Source of the DNA: Qipengyuania psychrotolerans | GTDB lineage: Bacteria; Pseudomonadota; Alphaproteobacteria; Sphingomonadales; Sphingomonadaceae | Assembly (NCBI RefSeq): GCF_019711355.1 | Contig: NZ_CP081297.1 | Location: 2,377,001-2,441,000 of the forward strand | DNA: 64,000 bases | Direction: 5' to 3' | Shown: piece after piece, positions 1-7,755 of the stretch | Layout: each line of letters starts with the position of its first letter | Position numbering within the stretch: the stretch's first letter is position 1 | The notes under the pieces: generated by a model | Database searches by the model: none | Seen by the model: only the letters and a program-made list of their open reading frames with translations | Told to the model about the DNA's origin: nothing | Translations under genes and position numbers: made by a program

Positions 1-634
1 GCTCCGCCACCTCGGACGACAACACTTCTGCAGTCTTAATGCCTCGTGACAGTGCTTGATTCTTCTGAATGAAACCAGTGGGATCTTCGCCCATATGTAC
101 GGCGATAATCTTGACTCCACGGCCTACAGCATACCCGACCTCCTGCTGCGTCCAATGGCTCTTGGAGAAACCGGGAGTGTGCATTGAAATAAATAGCTCA
201 CAATTCGTCAGCGCTCGCTCAATCTGCACCTGCCACTCTAGTGTCGGTTCGATATCATCATGAGCCACAAACGCGCTCATATGATGCGCACTAAGACAGT
301 CACGCATTCGCGCCGCCTTTTCTTTTTCCGCACTGAGGTGGCTGACAAACACTCGTAGGTCTTCAGTAGCCTCCCAAACTCTCGGAAGTTGTCTTATCGG
401 TGCGGCGTCAGAAAAGGCGGGAAGACCTAGGTCTTCCACAATTTCTGCAAGGGCATTCAGTGGCGCGCGAGAAAGTACCAACCGATAAAATTCGGCATCG
501 CTGTCCCAGCTTCCACTAATACTTGTCGTTAGCCCGAAGGCAGTCAGGAACTGATCGACTTCATCCCAAGCATATCGATTGGCTAGTTCATCAGCGATTT
601 GTCGATTGAGGCCAAGTCTCTCAGAGACCTTCAA
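1..634 (-). CDS. TIR-domain protein, partial at left edge (candidate immune effector)
   Basis: An open frame on the minus strand continues past the left edge; 211 codons are visible. The start is read as TTG at 634, with GGAG 8 nt upstream inside the nrdB stop region; the in-frame codon just upstream is the nrdB stop, so no earlier start is possible. Residues 1-90 form a helical N-terminal domain of the kind placed in front of bacterial effectors (AbiJ-N-like is my guess). Residues 93-200 read as a TIR domain: RVFVSHLS strand, FVAHDDIEP loop, ALTNCELFIS strand, then SHWTQQEVGYA, where E165 sits at the NADase catalytic Glu position. Base composition is visibly lower in GC than the neighbours, suggesting transfer. 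The 6-nt gap implies co-transcription with nrdB. The C-terminus is unseen. Confidence 0.8.
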   Translation of the reverse strand, partial: MKVSERLGLNRQIADELANRYAWDEVDQFLTAFGLTTSISGSWDSDAEFYRLVLSRAPLNALAEIVEDLGLPAFSDAAPIRQLPRVWEATEDLRVFVSHLSAEKEKAARMRDCLSAHHMSAFVAHDDIEPTLEWQVQIERALTNCELFISMHTPGFSKSHWTQQEVGYAVGRGVKIIAVHMGEDPTGFIQKNQALSRGIKTAEVLSSEVAE

Positions 635-640
635 AGTACA

Positions 641-1705
641 TCACTCCGCCGCGACAGCTCCTTTGCCGCCTTCGTCCCCAAACAGGCCCGGACCATCGTC
701 CACGGCCACTTCCTCATTCGCGGCCTTGGCGCTGCCGCGTTTGTCGAAGGTGGACCAGACCGTGTTCCAGTCGCCCGTGGTGGCGCCCTTGGAGTATTCG
801 GTGGCGCGCTGTTCGAAGAAGTTGGCGTGCTCCACGCCGTTGATCAGCGGGGCGAGCCACGGCAGCGGGTGATCGTCGACCATGTAGATCGGCTGGAAGC
901 CCAGCTGGCCCAGGCGCCAGTCGGCGATGTAGCGGATGTACTTCTTGATATCCTTGGGCGTCATGCCAGACACGGGGCCCATTTCAAACGCGAGGTCGAT
1001 GAAGTTGTCTTCCAGACGCACGGTCTTCTGGCAGATATCGATGATGTCTTCCTTGACCGCCTTGGTCAGGCAATCGCGTTCACGAACGAATTCGTGGAAC
1101 ATACGGATGATGCCTTCGCAGTGCAGGCTTTCATCGCGGATCGACCAGCTGACGATCTGCCCCATGCCCTTCATCTTGTTGAAGCGCGGGAAGTTCATCA
1201 GCATCGCGAAGCTGGCGAACAGCTGCATGCCTTCGGTAAATCCGCCGAACATGGCGAGCGTGCGGGCAATGTCTTCGTCATTGTCGACGCCGAAATTCTG
1301 CATGTAATTATGCTTGTCGGCCATTTCCTCGTAATCGAGGAAGGCGGAATATTCGCTTTCCGGCATGCCGATCGTGTCGAGCAGATGGCTGTAGGCCGCG
1401 ATGTGCACCGTCTCCATGTTGGAGAAGGCGGTGAGCATCATCTTGATCTCGGTCGGCTTGAACACGCGGGCGTATTTGTCGTGGTAGCAATCCTGCACCT
1501 CGACATCGGCCTGGGTGAAGAAACGGAAGATCTGCGTGAGCAGGTTCCGCTCGTGCTCGGACAGCTTCTGCGCCCAGTCGCGGCAGTCTTCGCCCAGCGG
1601 AACTTCTTCCGGCATCCAGTGGATCTGCTGCTGGCGTTTCCAGAAGTCGTAAGCCCACGGGTATTCGAACGGCTTGTAGGTCTTGCGGGCTTCGAGCAAC
1701 GACAT
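641..1705 (-). CDS. nrdB: Ribonucleoside-diphosphate reductase class Ia, beta (radical) subunit
   Basis: 354-residue R2 subunit that holds the di-iron tyrosyl radical for NDP reduction in the cytoplasm. The ferritin-like core has D67, E98 and H101 (METVH) in the spacing of E. coli D84/E115/H118, and Y105 falls where the radical Tyr122 belongs. A second metal motif, RDESLHCEG, supplies the later Glu/His ligands. I chose ATG 1705 (MSLLEARKTY) because GGAGAG lies 7 nt upstream; the frame is open to 1777 but that extension looks non-coding. No ATP-cone is present. It is separated from nrdA by about 2.4 kb, with two other genes between. A TIR gene follows 6 nt after its stop. Confidence 0.97.
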   Translation of the reverse strand: MSLLEARKTYKPFEYPWAYDFWKRQQQIHWMPEEVPLGEDCRDWAQKLSEHERNLLTQIFRFFTQADVEVQDCYHDKYARVFKPTEIKMMLTAFSNMETVHIAAYSHLLDTIGMPESEYSAFLDYEEMADKHNYMQNFGVDNDEDIARTLAMFGGFTEGMQLFASFAMLMNFPRFNKMKGMGQIVSWSIRDESLHCEGIIRMFHEFVRERDCLTKAVKEDIIDICQKTVRLEDNFIDLAFEMGPVSGMTPKDIKKYIRYIADWRLGQLGFQPIYMVDDHPLPWLAPLINGVEHANFFEQRATEYSKGATTGDWNTVWSTFDKRGSAKAANEEVAVDDGPGLFGDEGGKGAVAAE

Positions 1706-1733
1706 CTTGTGTCTCTCCGGTTTGCAGCTGAAC

Positions 1734-1748
1734 TTCCTATATAGGGAA
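1734..1748. promoter_or_regulatory. Palindrome in the nrdB promoter region
   Basis: TTCCTATATAGGGAA lies about 30 bp upstream of the nrdB ATG; its core CCTATATAGG is a perfect inverted repeat and its TATATA could also serve as a -10 box. Related CTATATC and CTATCTAG elements occur upstream of nrdA. NrdR is the usual regulator of such genes, but this core is 2 bp shorter than the NrdR box as I remember it, so assignment to NrdR is only a suggestion. Confidence 0.4.
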
Positions 1749-1864
1749 TCATGCCTCTGATTCGATAGCAAGTGCAAATGATTTAGCGGGGATAAGCACG
1801 GGAAAAAGTTCTCACCACGCGGTTAACCGCAGGAACGCGTCAGGGGTGATGCGAGTTAGTGACA

Positions 1865-2130
1865 TGAAAGCAGCCGACATGCTTTCAGCAAGGCGCTTCA
1901 GGGATTGGCGAAGCGCCGGGCAAAACCAGTTTCGGGGACAAGCGGGCCTAGTCCGGTTTCCCCTTTTGCGGGCTTAGGCCGCGCATCCCCGACGCCCCAC
2001 CTCCCCGGAGGTTGGGGCGTCAATTGTTTGTCACGCCGCAATGCCCTCCGCGCCGGCTTTTGGCCCGTAGCAGGCGCTTTTGAAGGTCCATCCAATGAGC
2101 CGTGCCTGAGAGGCGGTGAAGCGTGGACCT
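1865..2130. other. Hairpin-rich non-coding region between nrdB and the DUF2171 gene
   Basis: The 1778-2201 gap contains no convincing gene but at least five stems in a row: TGAAAGCA/TGCTTTCA (1865-1887), GGCGCTTC/GAAGCGCC (1892-1917), TCGGGGA plus GCGGGCCTA pairing with TAGGCCGC plus TCCCCGA (1932-1992), GACGCCCCA-CCTCC/GGAGG-TGGGGCGTC (1991-2021) and AGGTCCA/TGGACCT closing 2084-2130. This density suggests a structured RNA, or a long leader for the gene at 2202, but I cannot assign a family or strand. Confidence 0.4.
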
Positions 2131-2201
2131 AATCCGCTGACCGCCCGTTGGTAAGGTATAAGTAATTAAAAACGCTCGACAATTCGGGCAGAAAGCAAAG
2201 T

Positions 2202-2447
2202 ATGTTTGAGAAGATCCGCATCAAGGAACACATGGAAGTCACCAATTGCGAAGGCCTGCACGTCGGCACAGTCGACGCCGTACAGGACGACGCCATTAAG
2301 CTGACCAAGTCGGACAGCGGCGATGACATGCACCATTTCCTGAGCCTGGATGACGTCGAGAAGATCGATGACAACCGCATCTACCTCAAGGAAGGCGCAC
2401 GTATTCCCGAAGGTCTCGGCAACAAGGCCGTGGCACAAGACGCGTAA
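2202..2447 (+). CDS. DUF2171 family small protein
   Basis: 81 residues matching the DUF2171 pattern, a PRC-barrel-like beta fold: an N-terminal IKEHMEV segment, a G-x-HVGTVDAV strand pair, DAIKLTKSDSG, then an HHFLSLDDVEKID segment. It is acidic, with no signal peptide or membrane segment. Members are often found in stress-related settings but have no established biochemical role. It is a single gene, with a possible TATAAG -10 at about 2156 and a strong terminator just downstream. The coding frame is confident; function is unknown. Confidence 0.85.
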   Translation: MFEKIRIKEHMEVTNCEGLHVGTVDAVQDDAIKLTKSDSGDDMHHFLSLDDVEKIDDNRIYLKEGARIPEGLGNKAVAQDA

Positions 2448-2488
2448 CCGTCGCCAAATTATCGGATCGGAAACTCGGTCCGGAAAAC

Positions 2489-2523
2489 ACGCCCTCGCTA
2501 CTACGTGTAGCGGGGGCGTTTTT
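2489..2523. terminator. Bidirectional rho-independent terminator
   Basis: A 13-bp stem (ACGCCCTCGCTAC with GTAGCGGGGGCGT, one mismatch), a 5-nt loop, then TTTT on the plus strand; the minus strand also ends in a T-run. It separates the DUF2171 gene from the converging glycosyltransferase. Confidence 0.85.
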
Positions 2524-2534
2524 CGTGGCCCGGC

Positions 2535-3815
2535 CTATTCCTGGCCCAATCCCTCGATCACCTTGTCGACTGCGGCGAAAGCGGTGTCGCGGGTATACGC
2601 ACGCGCAGGCGCTGCGGGCAGATCAGCAATGCGACCGCCGCCGGCCTGTTTTTGCGCGATCCATTCGCGCAGACGCTCGGCAATCAGCGCGGCGTCTTGT
2701 GTTGCGATGCCGAACTCGCCTTCACGCACGATTTCTGCAGCCTCGCCCGTGTCCAGGCCCGTCGCCAGTATCGGGCGCCGCGCGCCGATATATTCGAACA
2801 ACTTGCCCGGGATTACCGCATCTTCGGCTGGATCGGGCCACCGGCACATGAGCAGGACATCGGCCTGCCGCTCGATACGCAATATCTCGCTGCGCGGCAG
2901 GAAATCCTGCACCTCGACGCAGTCTTCTACGCCGTACTGCGCGATGCGTTGGCCCAAGAAGCCGTATTCGTCGTGATAGAAGATCGCGCGGATGTGCCTG
3001 CGGTCCTCGCCAAGCAGGGCGATGGCTTCGAACAAGGCCTTGGGATCGCGGCGCTCGGCATAGATCAGCCCGGCATGGATAATGGTCAACCGCTCCGGAT
3101 CGAGTGGCTTGGCGGCGTCCTGCAGATGCGCAAAATCGCTTTCCTCCCAGCCATTGCGCGCCAGGGTTACCGGTTTGCCGGTCTGTCTCTCCAGTTCACG
3201 CGCAGCACCTCTCGTGACCGCGACGATCGCAGAGGCATGCTGCTGTACGCGCCTGCCCTGCCGTTCGTAGATCACGGTGAGAAACGGATGGCGCTCAATG
3301 TAGGGATTTTCGACCCACAGATCGCGCTGCTCGCAGACCCACTTGAGGCCGGTTTCCTGGGCGATCTCTTGCGCCGCGATATGAGCCGAATGCGGCGGAC
3401 CCGAAGAATAGATCAGGTCGAACGCATCCGCCCCGCCCAACTTGCGTGCCTTGGCTACGGCTCGCGGTACCCAGTGCGCACGGAAGCGGTCGGGCATCTG
3501 CCGCAGCAACCACAACCAGCGCTTCAACTTGCCGGGCCGCGCCGCGGGTTTCGCAGGATCGCTCTTTGCCGGAGCAGCAGGCCGGGCATCCTCCCCCTCC
3601 TTGTCCACGGCCAGCATGATCGTGGTCAGGTTCGGGTGGTCCAGTTCGGAATGGATACCCGTGGCCGCGCCAATCCTTGCGCCAAGCACGGTCACCTCAT
3701 GACCCTGCTGTGCCCAATGTAGCGCAAGCGCACCGGTCCGCGCCGCCCCTGCTTGCGCGAAGGGCGGGAAGTTGGGCGTGATGAAGAGAATGCGCTGCGA
3801 CCCCATTGCCCGCAT
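2535..3815 (-). CDS. GT4-family glycosyltransferase
   Basis: About 426 residues with the two-Rossmann GT-B layout. The N-terminal domain begins RILFITPNFPPFAQAGA, the usual GT4 opening; the C-terminal donor-site region has PGKLFEYIGARRPILATG followed by a Glu-rich GEAAEIVREGE, the E-x7-E-like nucleotide-sugar signature. A Lys/Pro/Ala-rich linker lies near residues 80-110. It probably transfers a sugar to a surface polysaccharide or lipid; donor and acceptor cannot be told. The start is taken at ATG 3815, with ATG 3806 equally possible; neither has a good Shine-Dalgarno. It lies alone between nrdA and nrdB and does not belong functionally with them. Confidence 0.8.
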   Translation of the reverse strand: MRAMGSQRILFITPNFPPFAQAGAARTGALALHWAQQGHEVTVLGARIGAATGIHSELDHPNLTTIMLAVDKEGEDARPAAPAKSDPAKPAARPGKLKRWLWLLRQMPDRFRAHWVPRAVAKARKLGGADAFDLIYSSGPPHSAHIAAQEIAQETGLKWVCEQRDLWVENPYIERHPFLTVIYERQGRRVQQHASAIVAVTRGAARELERQTGKPVTLARNGWEESDFAHLQDAAKPLDPERLTIIHAGLIYAERRDPKALFEAIALLGEDRRHIRAIFYHDEYGFLGQRIAQYGVEDCVEVQDFLPRSEILRIERQADVLLMCRWPDPAEDAVIPGKLFEYIGARRPILATGLDTGEAAEIVREGEFGIATQDAALIAERLREWIAQKQAGGGRIADLPAAPARAYTRDTAFAAVDKVIEGLGQE

Positions 3816-3990
3816 AAGTGCCGCTACTACGGGCAAAGGGCAAGCTGGGATGGAGCGATGCGCGAACCGCTAAAGGATTTGCGGCTAATGCTCGGCGATC
3901 TTCTGACGAAACGCGCGTCTCATCCAGATAAGAAACAAGACCGCCAAGGTTTCGAGTTGGCGCAGGTAAATTTGCAAACCGGGATGGCAA

Positions 3991-4122
3991 TCAGTCGATG
4001 ATTGCGTCGATGATCGCCCAGGCCAGAAAAGCCAAAGGCACCGCCAGCAGGGTCCATCGATTGACGGGTGCGGCGGTGCCTTTGGGCTTATCGTGACCGT
4101 CTTCTACTGACAGGCGAGGCAT
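3991..4122 (-). CDS. 43-residue single-span membrane microprotein overlapping the nrdA 3' end
   Basis: ATG at 4122 lies within the last codons of nrdA in a different frame, 19 nt before the nrdA stop ends. The product has a polar N-terminus (MPRLSVEDGHDKPKG), then a hydrophobic segment WTLLAVPLAFLAWAIIDAIID that could span the membrane once. The tail-overlapping start suggests translational coupling to nrdA. GAGG is very close to the ATG, so initiation may depend on ribosomes finishing nrdA. Function unknown; the hydrophobic design and the clean stop make it more than a chance frame, but it is short. Confidence 0.5.
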   Translation of the reverse strand: MPRLSVEDGHDKPKGTAAPVNRWTLLAVPLAFLAWAIIDAIID

Positions 4123-6149
4123 TCCTCGTAGTCAGTCTGTTCTGCGCCCGCCATCAGTTCGATTTTGGCAGCGTCAGCGGTGTTGTCCGCTTCCACTCCG
4201 CCAGCGAAACCGGCGCGCTGCACCGACTTGGAGCGGAGATAGTAAAGCGACTTGATGCCCTTCTCCCAAGCCTGGAAGTGCAGCATCATCAGGTCCCACT
4301 TGTCGACATCGGCCGGGATGAACAGGTTCAGCGACTGAGCCTGATCGATGTAGGGCGCGCGGTCGGCAGCAAATTCGAGCAGCCAGCGCTGGTCGATTTC
4401 GAAGCTGGTCTTGTACGCGGCCTTTTCTTCCGGCGTCAGGAAGTCGAGGTGCTGGACGCTGCCGCCCTTTTCCAGGATCGAATTCCAGATCGCGTTGGAA
4501 TTCTTGCTCTTCTTGTCGAGCAGCTTTTCCAGATAGGGGTTCTTCACGATGAAGCTGCCCGACAGCGTCTTGTGCGTGTAGATATTGGCCGGGATCGGCT
4601 CGATGCAGGCGCTGGTGCCGCCGCAGATGATGCTGATCGACGCGGTCGGCGCGATCGCCATCTTGCAGCTGAAACGCTCCATCGCGCCCATTTCTTCTGC
4701 ATCTGGACATGCGCCGCGTTCCTGCGCCAGCACCATCGAAGCTTCGGAGGCCTTGCCCTGGATGTGCTTGAACATCTTCAGGTTCCAGACCTTGGCCATC
4801 GGGCTTTCAAAGCCGATGCCCTTCTGCTGGAGGAAGGAGTGGAAACCCATCACGCCCAGGCCGACGCTGCGTTCGCGCATGGCCGAATATTTCGCGCGGG
4901 CCATCTCTTCTGGCGCGCGGTCGATATAGTCCTGCAGGACGTTGTCGAGGAAACGCATGATGTCCTCGATGAACCGCTTGTCCGCGTTCCATTCGTCCCA
5001 CTTCTCGATGTTGAGCGAGGAGAGGCAGCATACGGCTGTACGGTCGTTGCCGAGATGGTCGACACCGGTTGGCAGCGTAATTTCCGCACACAGGTTCGAG
5101 GTCGAGACCTTGAGGCCCAGTTCGCGGTGATGCTTGGGCATCATGCGGTTCACAGTGTCTGAGAAGACGATGTAAGGCTCGCCCGTGGCAAGGCGGGTTT
5201 CAACCAGCTTCTGGAACAGGCCGCGCGCGTCAACCGTCTTGCGAACGCTGCCGTCCTTGGGGCTGATGAGGTCGAATTCCTCGCCATTGCGGACTGCTTC
5301 CATAAAGGCGTCGGTCAGCAGCACGCCGTGGTGCAGGTTCAGCGCCTTGCGGTTGAAGTCGCCTGAAGGTTTGCGAATTTCGAGGAATTCGTCGATCTCG
5401 GGGTGATGCACGTCGATGTAGCATGCGGCAGAACCGCGGCGCAGCGAACCCTGGCTGATGGCGAGAGTAAGGCTGTCCATCACACGCACAAAGGGAATGA
5501 TGCCGCTGGTCTTGCCGTTGAGGCCGACCGGCTCGCCGATACCGCGAACATTGCCCCAGTAAGTGCCGATGCCGCCGCCCTTGGAGGCGAGCCAGACATT
5601 CTCGTTCCAGGTGTTCACGATGCCATCAAGGCTGTCGGACACGGAATTGAGGTAGCAGGAGATCGGCAGGCCGCGATGCGTGCCGCCGTTCGAAAGAACG
5701 GGAGTGGCGGGCATGAACCACAGGCGCGAGATGTAATCATAAAGGCGCTGCGCATGCTCTGCATCGTCGGCATAGGCGTCGGCAACGCGGGCAAACAGGT
5801 CCTGGTAGCTTTCGCCGGGCAGCAAATAGCGGTCTTCCAGCGTTTCCTTGCCGAACACTGTCAGCAATTCATCGCGCGAGCTATCGGTCTTCACATCGAA
5901 CCGGCGATCGAGGATCTTCTTGGAATCCTCTTTCTCGACAGTAGCCTTGGCAACTTCAGCCATGGCTCCGGCCATCGCTTCGCCCGCGGCTTCGGCGACC
6001 AGCTCTTCGGAGCCCTTGTCCTGGCTTTTCATTTCTACTGCCTTTTCCGGCTTTTTGGCCGACTTCGCGGCGGGGGCGGTGTCTTCAACGCTGTCCTGCA
6101 TATCCAGATCCAGTCCCATCGTCTCTTCATCCCCGCTCTTGAAATCCAT
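4104..6149 (-). CDS. nrdA: Ribonucleoside-diphosphate reductase class Ia, alpha (catalytic) subunit, without ATP-cone
   Basis: About 681 residues reducing NDPs with NrdB. Visible active-site features: C165 in PISCYLNSVSDSLDG (equivalent of E. coli C225), SNLCAE with C354 and E356 (C439/E441), C374 in AVCCLSS (C462), tandem Tyr in SLYYLRSK for radical transfer, and C-terminal redox pair C677/C680 in ECLACQ. Residues 1-76 are an Ala/Lys/Glu-rich low-complexity stretch, not the usual ATP-cone of allosteric activity control. The start is uncertain; ATG 6149 is chosen for the upstream GTGGGG, and ATG 6167 and an earlier in-frame start at 6224 remain possible. A microprotein frame overlaps its 3' end. 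Confidence 0.95.
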   Translation of the reverse strand: MDFKSGDEETMGLDLDMQDSVEDTAPAAKSAKKPEKAVEMKSQDKGSEELVAEAAGEAMAGAMAEVAKATVEKEDSKKILDRRFDVKTDSSRDELLTVFGKETLEDRYLLPGESYQDLFARVADAYADDAEHAQRLYDYISRLWFMPATPVLSNGGTHRGLPISCYLNSVSDSLDGIVNTWNENVWLASKGGGIGTYWGNVRGIGEPVGLNGKTSGIIPFVRVMDSLTLAISQGSLRRGSAACYIDVHHPEIDEFLEIRKPSGDFNRKALNLHHGVLLTDAFMEAVRNGEEFDLISPKDGSVRKTVDARGLFQKLVETRLATGEPYIVFSDTVNRMMPKHHRELGLKVSTSNLCAEITLPTGVDHLGNDRTAVCCLSSLNIEKWDEWNADKRFIEDIMRFLDNVLQDYIDRAPEEMARAKYSAMRERSVGLGVMGFHSFLQQKGIGFESPMAKVWNLKMFKHIQGKASEASMVLAQERGACPDAEEMGAMERFSCKMAIAPTASISIICGGTSACIEPIPANIYTHKTLSGSFIVKNPYLEKLLDKKSKNSNAIWNSILEKGGSVQHLDFLTPEEKAAYKTSFEIDQRWLLEFAADRAPYIDQAQSLNLFIPADVDKWDLMMLHFQAWEKGIKSLYYLRSKSVQRAGFAGGVEADNTADAAKIELMAGAEQTDYEECLACQ

Positions 6150-6315
6150 GTCGTGCCCCACTCTCATTTTCTTAAATAGCGGGCGTGTCCCGCTTGCCCA
6201 TTCGGCTCGTTCTCGATTCGGCAAACGGTATGTGCCTGCCTAGCAATTTCGCAGGCCATCGGGGTGAAAACTTATCCAGTTTTTCCCCACAGGACCAAGG
6301 CGAAAGCGGCACTCA

Positions 6316-6388
6316 CCCGATATAGGATCGAATGCCAAATTCGCTAGGTCTTGTGGGTACCCCCCGGTGACCGACTACTAGATAGTGA
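6316..6388 (-). promoter_or_regulatory. nrdA upstream region with two CTAT-type elements
   Basis: Read on the minus strand, 6388-6374 is TCACTATCTAGTAGT and 6330-6316 is CGATCCTATATCGGG. Both resemble the palindrome in front of nrdB (shared CTAT[A/C]T core). Their centres are roughly 58 bp apart. This could be shared control of the split nrdA/nrdB pair, or simply AT-rich promoter sequence. Confidence 0.35.
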
Positions 6389-6620
6389 ATCAGACGTGTG
6401 TCCGGCGCAAGAGGGTCAATGAATTTTTAACGATGCAAAACGGCCTTTTGAAGCGGTGTATGATGTTGATGCAACGCAGCGACGCGTGGACCAAGCTGGA
6501 CTTTGCCAGCGCGCAAGCCCCAAAATGAATCTGCGAAAAAATTTTTGCGGGCAAATGTGGCTTCCGGTCATTGCGTACGAACCGAATCCGGACGCGCAAT
6601 TTTCGAATCCCCAGGAAGCG
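6389..6620. other. Non-coding stretch upstream of nrdA, possibly transcribed
   Basis: No convincing protein gene is seen on either strand. The stretch is more AT-rich than its surroundings, with runs such as AAAAAATTTTT near 6537. Because a strong bidirectional terminator lies immediately to the right, a short plus-strand RNA ending there is conceivable, but no promoter or conserved RNA structure is clear. Confidence 0.3.
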
Positions 6621-6651
6621 AAAAGGGCCCCGCACCAAGCGGAGCCCTTTT
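6621..6651. terminator. Bidirectional rho-independent terminator
   Basis: Stem AAAAGGGCCCCGC with GCGGAGCCCTTTT (one mismatch), 5-nt loop, symmetric A/T flanks, so it can act on both strands. It ends the minus-strand TonB-like gene to its right. Confidence 0.8.
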
Positions 6652-6735
6652 GCTTTCAACAGTCCCGACGCGGGGGCGGCACCCCGCAGACAGACACCGC
6701 CCCACGCCGAGACGGCTCCTACCCTGGGGGGAGGG

Positions 6736-7236
6736 TCAGGAACTGGGTCGAGGCGTCATATTGAGAGCGAGAACGGCCCGCTCCCCGGCATCGCCCGAGG
6801 CAAGTCGCCTCGCTTCCGATTCGGCGAGATCTTTACTCAAATGTTCGAGCTCTGACTTGCTGTCGGCAACGATGACATTTGCCTGGATTATGGGATCATA
6901 CCCCGCGCTGGCCGGCAGCGGTGCGAGCGAATCGAGCTTGCTGACAGCTCTCATCACTTCCCGGTCCAGCCGGCGACTACCCGAGGATTCGTACGTCACG
7001 AGATCGCGCGGCGTTCCGTCTGCTTCTGCGTGGAAGCGCACCTTCACGATGCCGGAAGGCGTCCAGCGCGGATCAAGGCGCATGCGGCGGAGCTGGGTGT
7101 CGAGGTCCTTTGTCACCTCTTCAACAAATGTCTTCTCGCTTTGCGGAGACACGATGATTTCCTGCGATGACAAGGGAACGGCGAGCATGGACGCTGCCGC
7201 AGCGGTAGAAAGTATCAATATCGTTGGTTTAAACAT
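6736..7236 (-). CDS. Secreted protein with TonB C-terminal-like domain
   Basis: 166 residues with a Sec signal peptide (MFKPTILILSTAAAASMLAVPLSSQ). The mature part contains VKVRFHAEADGTPRDLVTYESSGSR followed by LDREVMRAVSKLDSLAPLP, which resembles the TonB/energy-transducer C-terminal fold. It has no N-terminal TM anchor or Pro-rich spacer of a true TonB, so it is probably a periplasmic relative rather than an ExbBD partner. ATG 7236 is preferred because AGGA lies 8 nt upstream; an alternative ATG is 9 nt earlier. It is a single gene with its own terminator. Function is unknown. Confidence 0.7.
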   Translation of the reverse strand: MFKPTILILSTAAAASMLAVPLSSQEIIVSPQSEKTFVEEVTKDLDTQLRRMRLDPRWTPSGIVKVRFHAEADGTPRDLVTYESSGSRRLDREVMRAVSKLDSLAPLPASAGYDPIIQANVIVADSKSELEHLSKDLAESEARRLASGDAGERAVLALNMTPRPSS

Positions 7237-7282
7237 GGTGATCATCCTTTCGTTAGGCGGGATGACCGGCCGCAGAGAGTAT

Positions 7283-7304
7283 CACACAAAGGTGCGACTG
7301 TGTG
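7283..7304. promoter_or_regulatory. Inverted repeat CACACA-N10-TGTGTG upstream of the TonB-like gene
   Basis: Six-base arms separated by 10 nt, centred about 57 bp upstream of the ATG at 7236. The geometry suits a dimeric regulator, but no specific regulator can be named. Confidence 0.3.
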
Positions 7305-7755
7305 TTGTATGCGATGACGGTCTATGGTCGATCCGACTCGAAAAGGTCTGCGGGACATTCCGAGCGACCCGAACCCTAGCCTCATTCCACAATATGTCAA
7401 CGCGGTGAATTATGTGGTCGATTGTGACACATTTACGCGTAACTTAATTACTATTCGTCGTACAATCATACGCCAATGGTTAACGCTTCAGGTCTTGCGC
7501 AAAGAACGATTGCATACGGTCAGGCAATCGATGAAGCGTCCCGCGCACCGGATAATTTCGCCTGCAATATTGCGAAAAAACCACTTTGATCGATAAGCTA
7601 CGGTTGCGGCCCGATAAACTGCCTGCACGCACCTACGAACTGCATTTGGTGGCCTCCGCCGACCGCCGAATCCGGGCGGTGGAGCTGGAGATACGCGTTT
7701 TGCGCGCCAATATCTCAAGCTGGACAGCGGGCGGAATGGCCCTAGTTTGCCGCCA
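7305..7755. other. Intergenic region without a recognisable gene
   Basis: About 450 bp between divergent genes. The 7380-7480 part is AT-rich and promoter-like (TTAATTACTATT). Short open frames here have no family resemblance, no good ribosome-binding sites and composition unlike real genes. Confidence 0.5.

Noticed and set aside
599..1744. Long plus-strand open frame over nrdB (also similar ones over nrdA, guaA, ppc-like and putA)
   Set aside because: These are antisense shadows in high-GC genes; the minus or opposite-strand protein is a clear family member and the shadow has no motif.
1930..1995. 6S RNA candidate
   Set aside because: A short piece resembles E. coli 6S, but the pairing closes after about 60 nt, far below the 150-190 nt of 6S RNAs, and there is no central bubble of proper size.
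1905..2132. Open frames on both strands in the nrdB/DUF2171 gap
   Set aside because: The predicted proteins are low-complexity Pro/Arg/Gly strings lying across perfect hairpins, with no ribosome sites; RNA structure explains the sequence better.
6390..6659. 89-codon minus-strand frame upstream of nrdA
   Set aside because: It runs through the terminator stem, has Arg-rich low-complexity sequence and no ribosome site.
7324..7596. 90-codon plus-strand frame between the TonB-like and ligase genes
   Set aside because: No Shine-Dalgarno, no family resemblance, and it spans the AT-rich promoter-like stretch.
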